In this document: piece by piece, positions 14,212 through 14,703 of the stretch | Position numbering within the stretch: position 1 is the first letter of the stretch | How the letters are laid out: each line of letters opens with the position of its first letter | NCBI GenBank assembly: GCA_900313545.1 | Contig: OMRS01000006.1 | Location: 1 to 14,703 of the forward strand | Reading direction: 5' to 3' | DNA length: 14,703 nucleotides | DNA from: an uncultured Eubacteriales bacterium | GTDB lineage: Bacteria > Bacillota_A > Clostridia > Christensenellales > Aristaeellaceae | The notes under the pieces: model-generated | What the model saw: only the letters and a program-made list of their open reading frames with translations | What the model was told of the DNA's origin: nothing | Database searches by the model: none | Translations under genes and position numbers: made by a program

Positions 14212-14612
14212 CCGCGGGCCTCCCTGTTCATATTTGCAGAAAGTGTATCGGCTTGGTTCCCTGTGGTGATCCGCGCAGGCCGCGGGGCATTTTCCGGCGG
14301 GGCCCCGTTTTCCCTGCCCGTCCGGCCTTCTGCCGGCGCAGGCTTCCGGCAAAATGCCGGCAGGTCACTCGGGAAGGCGCGGCTGCTGTTCCCTCCGCCG
14401 ATTAGCGGCGCTCACCCGAGGGTCCCCTGCAGGGCAGCCGGGCGGACAAAAGCCGTCTTTTTCAGGTCCCGTCCGGATTTCCTGAAGAAAACCCGGCTTG
14501 TCCCTCCGCGTCCGGGGAAAGGTGCCCCTGCCGCTCATGTTCCGGGGCGTCCGGGCCTGTTTCCCAGGGTCTTTGCCGCTTCTTTGCCTCCGGGCACAGA
14601 TCAGCCAATAGC
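14212..14612 (-). other. Structured 5' leader of the giant c-di-GMP gene
   Basis: About 400 nt with no gene between the candidate promoter and the ATG. On the minus strand, GGACAAGCC (14495-14503) can pair with GGCTTTTGTCC (14444-14454 region), and TTCAGG/CCTGAA (14481-14486 with 14461-14466) pair inside it, giving one imperfect hairpin of about 60 nt over 14444-14503. An overlapping alternative pairs CCCGG (14512-14516) with CCGGG (14492-14496), followed by TTTTCTTC, resembling a weak terminator. CCGGCA-AAA-TGCCGG (14346-14360) forms another hairpin. It matches no riboswitch class I know. Confidence 0.45.
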
Positions 14613-14641
14613 GTTATAAGACTATCACGAATTTACAGCAA
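14613..14641 (-). promoter_or_regulatory. Candidate promoter of the giant c-di-GMP gene
   Basis: On the minus strand, TTGCTG (-35, 3 of 6, 14636-14641), a 17-nt spacer, then TATAAC (-10, 5 of 6, 14613-14618), in a locally AT-rich patch (14606-14665) within GC-rich surroundings. Predicted start near 14606. A promoter nearer the gene cannot be excluded; TACACT close to 14240-14250 on the minus strand is a weak alternative. Confidence 0.4.
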
Positions 14642-14703
14642 ATTCAACCCCAGTTTGAAATTTGCCGGGGCAGCTCCGCGATGGCCATGCCGGCCAGGAA
14701 TCC

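Noticed and set aside
14212..14606. c-di-GMP riboswitch (GEMM-I or type II) upstream of the c-di-GMP gene
   Set aside because: The minus-strand leader has GGCAAAG strings near 14575-14590 that recall GEMM, but the required receptor and partner helices are not present.
14122..14619. Plus-strand open frame of 165 codons at the right edge
   Set aside because: It overlaps the start of the giant gene in antisense and its leader, with Pro/Arg/Ala-rich composition and no similarity to known proteins.

Overview
The window looks like chromosomal DNA from a GC-rich member of the Bacillota, most likely class Clostridia (gut- or rumen-type anaerobe). The evidence is strong AGGAGG-type ribosome binding sites at fixed 7-11 nt spacing, sigma-A-like promoters, U-tract terminators, and gene families typical of that group: a LytS-like kinase with an XRE-receiver partner, a large PAS/GGDEF/EAL protein, and DUF1349 and DUF3089 proteins. 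I see no phage, transposon, plasmid or CRISPR signature. This taxonomic call is inference from gene content, not from a marker alignment.

Layout. (1) 170-2282, minus strand: a compact operon hisS-rseC-trxA with 2 and 24 bp gaps, closed by an intrinsic terminator at 170-213. It encodes histidyl-tRNA synthetase, an RseC-like cysteine-rich membrane protein and thioredoxin. A promoter candidate at 2712-2740 would give a leader of about 420 nt. (2) 3117-3530, plus strand: a stand-alone gene for a 90-residue GNAT-fold protein, with a near-consensus promoter and its own terminator. (3) 3640-4245, minus strand: a DUF1349 beta-sandwich protein, flanked by a perfect 34-bp palindrome and by two plus-strand terminators that have no obvious gene. 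(4) 4764-6619, minus strand: a two-component pair with a 4-bp overlap, consisting of an XRE-HTH + receiver regulator and a seven-helix LytS/YehU-type histidine kinase, closed by a terminator at 4554-4607. (5) 6747-7993, plus strand: a secreted DUF3089 alpha/beta-hydrolase transcribed divergently from the two-component pair. The shared 258-bp spacer contains two GCAGG/CCTGC dyads. (6) 8089-14211, minus strand: one 2040-residue soluble cyclic-di-GMP protein with seven PAS or PAS-like domains, three GGDEF domains (one with an intact motif) and two EAL domains (both with intact motifs). Its leader is up to about 395 nt and contains a 60-nt imperfect hairpin.

How the parts may work together. The hisS operon is housekeeping translation plus thiol-redox functions. 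The kinase, regulator and divergent secreted hydrolase form a plausible sense-and-respond module. The giant protein is an isolated second-messenger hub whose domain arrangement (PAS-GGDEF-EAL, then a PAS array, then GGDEF-PAS-GGDEF-EAL) suggests fusion of two or three smaller signalling proteins. That protein and the inverted HTH-receiver regulator are the most unusual items here.
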